The position numbers were made by a program, and so were the translations under genes. DNA of 64,000 nt from Flaviflagellibacter rhizophilus (GTDB lineage: Bacteria > Pseudomonadota > Alphaproteobacteria > Rhizobiales > Methylopilaceae), in assembly GCF_033898525.1 (NCBI RefSeq), contig NZ_JAXAFJ010000002.1, positions 434,001 to 498,000 of the forward strand. Direction: 5' to 3'. How positions within the stretch are numbered: the stretch's first letter is position 1; every line of letters begins with the position of its first letter. Positions 60,358-64,000 of the stretch are shown piece after piece. The notes under the pieces are model-generated. The model had not been told where the DNA came from. It did no database searches and saw only the letters and a program-made list of their open reading frames with translations.

Positions 60358-61743
60358 TTATGGTAAATTCTTTATTCGTTCCTGGACCAGCCGCCGGAAA
60401 TGGTCGCCGCGAACTTCGAAGTTCGCGTACTGGTCGAAGCTCGCGCAGGCCGGCGAGAGCAGCACCACGGGCTCCTCCGCCCGCGAGAGGGCGGCATCCT
60501 CATGCGCGCGCTCCACCGCCTGCTCCATGGTGCCCGCGATCTCGTGCGGCACATCGCGCAGGGTCTCGGCGAACATCTCGGCCGCCTCGCCGATCAGGTA
60601 GGCCTTCGCCACGCGGTCGAAGAAAGGCTGGAGGCTGGCGATGCCTCCGGTCTTCGCCTTCCCGCCGAGGATCCAGTAGATGTCCGAGGGAAAGCTCGCC
60701 AGCGCCTGTTCCGCGCTGTCGGTGTTCGTGGCCTTGCTGTCGTTGACGAAGAGCACGCGGCCGGCCTGGCCAACCTGCTCCATGCGATGGGCGAGACCCG
60801 GAAAGGTCTGGAGCCCGCGCGCCACGCTCTCGGCAGACAGGCCCAGCGCAAGGCACGCCGCCATCGCAGCCGCCGCATTCTGCGCGTTGTGCGCACCACG
60901 AAGCGAGCCGACACCGCCGAGATCGGCCACTTCGCGGGTCTTGCCCTCCGTCTCGCAGAACAGTTCCGAGCCCTCGGCGTAGATGCCCTTGGGCACATGA
61001 TGGCGCGCCGAAATGCGCCGTACATGCACGCCGGCGCCTTCCACCCGGTCAGCGATGGCCGCGCACAGCGCATCGTCGACGCCGATGACGGCGGTGCGGG
61101 ACCGGGCGACCAGCCGTTGCTTGATGGCGGCATAGTTCTCCATGGTGCCGTGCCGCTCGAGGTGATCCTCGGATAGGTTCAGCAGCAGTCCGACCGTCGG
61201 ATCGAGCGTGGGCGCAAGATCGATCTGGTAGGACGAGCACTCGACCACGTGGATGCACGCCTCGGAAGGAGGGGCGAGGTCGAGGATCGGCACGCCGATA
61301 TTGCCGCCCATCTGCACGTCCACGCCGGCCGAGCGCAGCACATGCGCGATCAGGGCCGTGGTGGTGGACTTGCCGTTCGTGCCCGTAATGGCCACCAGCG
61401 CGGAATCGGGCGCGATCCCGCGCCGCTCCCGGCAGAACACCTCGATGTCGCCGATGATCTCGACACCCGCAGCCCGCGCCTTCTCCACGGTCCAGTGCGG
61501 CACCGGATGCGTGAGCGGCACGCCGGGCGCGAGGACAAGGCAGTCGCAGCGTGCGAAATCCACGTCCCGCAGATCTGCCACGGGAACACCGGCCGCGCGG
61601 GCCTTTTCAACGCTCGCGGGCGCATCGTCCCAGGCCAGAAGGTCCGCACCGCCGGCCAGCAGCGACTTCGCGGTGGAAAGTCCCGATCCGCCGAGGCCGA
61701 ACAAGGCGACCCGCTGGCCGCGGAATGAAGTTGCGGGCGTCAT
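60358..61743 (-). CDS. murD: UDP-N-acetylmuramoylalanine--D-glutamate ligase
   Basis: Second Mur ligase, adding D-Glu, 461 residues. N-terminal VALFGLGGSGLSTAKSLLAGGADLLAWDD; ATP loop GTNGKSTTT at 121-129; LNLSEDHLERHGTMENYAAIK; FVNDSKATNTDSAEQAL; LLSPACASFDQYANFEVRGDHFRRLV. The ATG at 61743 overlaps the mraY stop by 4 bases (ATGA), so the start is firm. The open frame continuing upstream is not coding in this frame. Confidence 0.96.
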   Translation of the reverse strand: MTPATSFRGQRVALFGLGGSGLSTAKSLLAGGADLLAWDDAPASVEKARAAGVPVADLRDVDFARCDCLVLAPGVPLTHPVPHWTVEKARAAGVEIIGDIEVFCRERRGIAPDSALVAITGTNGKSTTTALIAHVLRSAGVDVQMGGNIGVPILDLAPPSEACIHVVECSSYQIDLAPTLDPTVGLLLNLSEDHLERHGTMENYAAIKQRLVARSRTAVIGVDDALCAAIADRVEGAGVHVRRISARHHVPKGIYAEGSELFCETEGKTREVADLGGVGSLRGAHNAQNAAAAMAACLALGLSAESVARGLQTFPGLAHRMEQVGQAGRVLFVNDSKATNTDSAEQALASFPSDIYWILGGKAKTGGIASLQPFFDRVAKAYLIGEAAEMFAETLRDVPHEIAGTMEQAVERAHEDAALSRAEEPVVLLSPACASFDQYANFEVRGDHFRRLVQERIKNLP

Positions 61744-62825
61744 CTCAGTTTCAGCGTCGCAAGCCCGATCAAGGCCAGAACCACGGCGATGATCCAGAAG
61801 CGAATGACGACCTGCGGCTCCGTCCAGCCCAGATGCTCGAAGTGATGGTGGATCGGCGCCATGCGGAACACGCGCTTGCCCGTCAGCTTGAACGAGACGA
61901 CCTGGATGATGACCGAAGCGGCTTCCAACACGAACAGCCCGCCGATGATGGCCAGCACGATTTCGTGCTTGGTCGCAACCGCAATGGAGCCCAGCAGTCC
62001 GCCCAGTGCAAGCGAGCCGGTATCGCCCATGAAGACCTGAGCCGGAGGCGCGTTGAACCAGAGAAAGCCAAGGCCGGCACCCAGAATGGCGCCGCACATC
62101 ACGGCCAGTTCCCCGGTGCCGGGCGTGAAATGGATCTGCAGGTAATCCGCGAACACCGCATTTCCCGCCAGATAGGCAATCATCGCGAAGCTCATCGTAG
62201 CCACGATCACCGGGACGATTGCGAGGCCGTCGAGCCCGTCGGTCAGGTTCACGGCATTGCCGGAGCCGACGATGACGAAGGCGCCGAAAATGATGAAAAA
62301 CCAGCCGAGATCGATCAGCACACCCTTCAGGAAGGGCAGCGCCAGCGCATTCTCCAGCGGCTCCGGGCTCACAGCCGACATGATCGCCACGGCCACGGCG
62401 GCGATCGCGAATTCCAGCAGAAGCCGCGTGCGGCCGGAGAAGCCCTTATGGCTCTGCTTCGAGACCTTGAGGAAGTCGTCGTAGAAGCCGATCAACCCGA
62501 AGCCCAGCGTAACCGCCAGCACGACCCAGACATAGACGTTGCGCAGATTGCCCCAGAGCAGCGTCGCAACGACAAGGCCGACGATGATCATGAGGCCGCC
62601 CATGGTGGGCGTGCCCTTCTTCGACAGAAGATGGCTCGCAGGCCCGTCCTCGCGGATCGGCTGTCCCTTGCCCTGCTTGAGGCGCAGATAGTCGATGACG
62701 GCGGGGCCGAACATGAACACGAACAGCAGCGCCGTAATCACCGCCCCGCCTGTGCGAAAGGTGATGTAGCGGAACACGTTCAGGAAAGGCAGACTTCCGG
62801 AGAAGTCCGCTAGAAAGGTCAGCAT
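61740..62825 (-). CDS. mraY: Phospho-N-acetylmuramoyl-pentapeptide transferase
   Basis: Integral membrane enzyme (361 residues, about ten helices) that makes lipid I by linking the muramoyl-pentapeptide to undecaprenyl phosphate. Motifs: KKGTPTMGGLMII, IGFYDDFLKV (Mg-binding aspartates), GNAVNLTDGLDGLA, GFLWFNAPPAQVFMGDTGSLALGG, and PIHHHFEHLGW. It lies 9 bases after murF and is coupled to murD. Confidence 0.97.
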   Translation of the reverse strand: MLTFLADFSGSLPFLNVFRYITFRTGGAVITALLFVFMFGPAVIDYLRLKQGKGQPIREDGPASHLLSKKGTPTMGGLMIIVGLVVATLLWGNLRNVYVWVVLAVTLGFGLIGFYDDFLKVSKQSHKGFSGRTRLLLEFAIAAVAVAIMSAVSPEPLENALALPFLKGVLIDLGWFFIIFGAFVIVGSGNAVNLTDGLDGLAIVPVIVATMSFAMIAYLAGNAVFADYLQIHFTPGTGELAVMCGAILGAGLGFLWFNAPPAQVFMGDTGSLALGGLLGSIAVATKHEIVLAIIGGLFVLEAASVIIQVVSFKLTGKRVFRMAPIHHHFEHLGWTEPQVVIRFWIIAVVLALIGLATLKLR

Positions 62826-62834
62826 GGCGCGTCC

Positions 62835-64000
62835 TTACGCGGGGGTCGTCTCGGCTGCGGAGAATCGGCCGACCAGCGCGGTGACGATAGGGCCCATTCC
62901 GCTGCTGTGCGAGCCCTTGATCATCAGGGCATCGCCTGCCCTGACCGCATCGAGCACCTGCGGCTGCAGTTCCGACGAGGTTGCGGCCCAGCCGCCGCGC
63001 CGCGCTTCCGGCAGTTCCTCGTGCAGCGCACGCATGGCACGTCCGGCCGTGAAGACCAGATCGACCTTCGCCGCCAGAAGCGTCTCGGCCAGCCCGCGAT
63101 GCATGTCCTCTGACGCGTCGCCGAGTTCCAGCATGTCGCCCAGCACGGCGATGCGCCGACCGTTCGTCGCGCCAAGAAGCGCGATGGCCGCGCGCATGGA
63201 GGCGGGGTTCGCGTTGTAGCTTTCGTCCAGCAGAACCGCCTGCCCGCCGACCAGATTCAGTGTGTGCCGCTGCCCGCGCCCCTGCGGCGCCTGGAACTGT
63301 GCAAGGCCCGCCGCAGCCGCCTTAACGTCGGCTCCCGCCAGCTTCGACGCCAGCAGCACAGCGAGGCTGTTCTGCACCAGATGGCGGCCGGGCGCGCCCA
63401 GCGTAAAGGCGACGTCCTCGCTCATGATGCTGGCCGTGACGATGGAGCGGTCCGGCAAGGTGCTGACCGTGAGCAGCCTCGCGTCGGCATCGGGTGCCAC
63501 GCCGAAGCTGCGGATCTCGACATCGATCTGTCGCGCCGCTGTGCACAGGCGCCCGAACTGCGGGTTGTCGGCATTGAGAACGGCGACGCCGCCCGGCACC
63601 ACGCCCGTGAAGATCTCGGCCTTGGCGTCGGCAATGGCCTCGACCGAGCCGAAATACTCGAAGTGCACCGGCTCGACATTGGTGATGATGGCCACGTGCG
63701 GGCGCACCATGCCGACCAGCGGCGTGATCTCACCCGCATGGTTCATGCCGATTTCGAACACGCCGTATTCGGTGTCGCGCGGCAAACGCGCCAGCGTCAG
63801 CGGGACACCCCAATGATTGTTGAAGCTTGCAGCCGAGGCATGAACACTGCCCTGCCCGCCAAGCGCTGCCCGCAGCATCTCCTTGGTGCCCGTCTTGCCG
63901 ACGCTGCCGGTGACGGCGATGACCTTGCCGGCGGTGCGGGCCCGGGCGGCACGCCCCAGGGCTTCCAGCGCACGCAAGGCATCGGGAACGACCAGGAGAG
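62835..64000 (-). CDS. murF: UDP-MurNAc-tripeptide--D-Ala-D-Ala ligase, partial (5' end outside window)
   Basis: Last cytoplasmic Mur ligase, adding D-Ala-D-Ala from Ddl. Only the C-terminal 388 or so residues are present; the frame runs open to the window edge (LLVVPDALRALEALGRAARART) and the start lies beyond it. ATP loop VTGSVGKTGTKEML, NHWGVPLTLARLP, EIGMNHAGEI, LLDESYNANPASMRAAI and the C-terminal VLGDMLELG. An internal TTG near 63977 is not the true start because coding sequence continues upstream. Confidence 0.95.
   Translation of the reverse strand, partial: LLVVPDALRALEALGRAARARTAGKVIAVTGSVGKTGTKEMLRAALGGQGSVHASAASFNNHWGVPLTLARLPRDTEYGVFEIGMNHAGEITPLVGMVRPHVAIITNVEPVHFEYFGSVEAIADAKAEIFTGVVPGGVAVLNADNPQFGRLCTAARQIDVEIRSFGVAPDADARLLTVSTLPDRSIVTASIMSEDVAFTLGAPGRHLVQNSLAVLLASKLAGADVKAAAAGLAQFQAPQGRGQRHTLNLVGGQAVLLDESYNANPASMRAAIALLGATNGRRIAVLGDMLELGDASEDMHRGLAETLLAAKVDLVFTAGRAMRALHEELPEARRGGWAATSSELQPQVLDAVRAGDALMIKGSHSSGMGPIVTALVGRFSAAETTPA

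Overview
This 64 kb window is a GC-rich chromosomal segment of an alphaproteobacterium, most likely of the order Hyphomicrobiales (Rhizobiales). The evidence is a circularly permuted two-piece tmRNA next to an alpha-type SspB adaptor, an Omp25/Omp31-like barrel protein, the thyA-folA-hflK-hflC-degP string, an ftsZ with a long C-terminal linker, and small families typical of alphaproteobacteria (DUF4169, DUF3309, DUF1206). No integrase, transposase, CRISPR array or rRNA is visible. Nearly all genes share one high-GC coding style, so this is core genome with a few accessory inserts.

Bases 1-8.3 kb are an accessory transport region. A tripartite tricarboxylate transporter set (tctC-tctB-tctA) is flanked by two further TctC-type binding proteins. 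An LVIVD-repeat protein coupled to an unknown 259-residue protein, tRNA-Lys(CTT) and a sugar O-acetyltransferase also lie here. At 8.5-10.7 kb is a membrane CHASE4-like/GGDEF/EAL cyclic-di-GMP protein.

Bases 10.7-21.2 kb hold branched-chain amino-acid synthesis: leuA, ilvC, ilvN and ilvB. Both leuA and ilvB have upstream leader peptides that appear to be ribosome-mediated attenuators: a 32-residue Leu-rich peptide before leuA and a 13-residue peptide with a Leu-Ile-Ile-Val run before ilvB, each followed by a terminator-like hairpin. Between them lie an overlapping pdxY-phzF-Nudix operon and a tandem pair of DxD-containing glycosyltransferase-like paralogues.

Bases 21.3-33.1 kb are housekeeping: miaA, serB, degP, hflC, hflK, folA, a GNAT gene, thyA, a small secreted protein, ssrA, sspB and fumC. 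A ccdA/ccdB toxin-antitoxin pair lies between fumC and two small genes (DUF4169 and ribbon-helix-helix). The tmRNA adds the degradation tag and SspB delivers tagged proteins to ClpXP, so tagging and delivery functions are adjacent.

Bases 33.1-46.8 kb carry an AsmA-family protein, a LysE-type exporter, DUF1206, uvrD/pcrA, prmA, an uncharacterised 45-residue ORF, a Xaa-Pro aminopeptidase, DUF3309, ligA and a small PH-domain protein. A palindromic repeat between uvrD and prmA recurs 16 kb away between murB and murC.

Bases 46.8-64 kb run on the minus strand as the division and cell-wall (dcw) cluster, read right to left: murF (cut by the window edge), mraY, murD, ftsW, murG, murC, murB, ddl, ftsQ, ftsA, ftsZ, a terminator, then lpxC, bamD, recN, the PH protein and ligA. 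This order links peptidoglycan precursor synthesis, Z-ring formation, lipid A synthesis and outer-membrane protein assembly.
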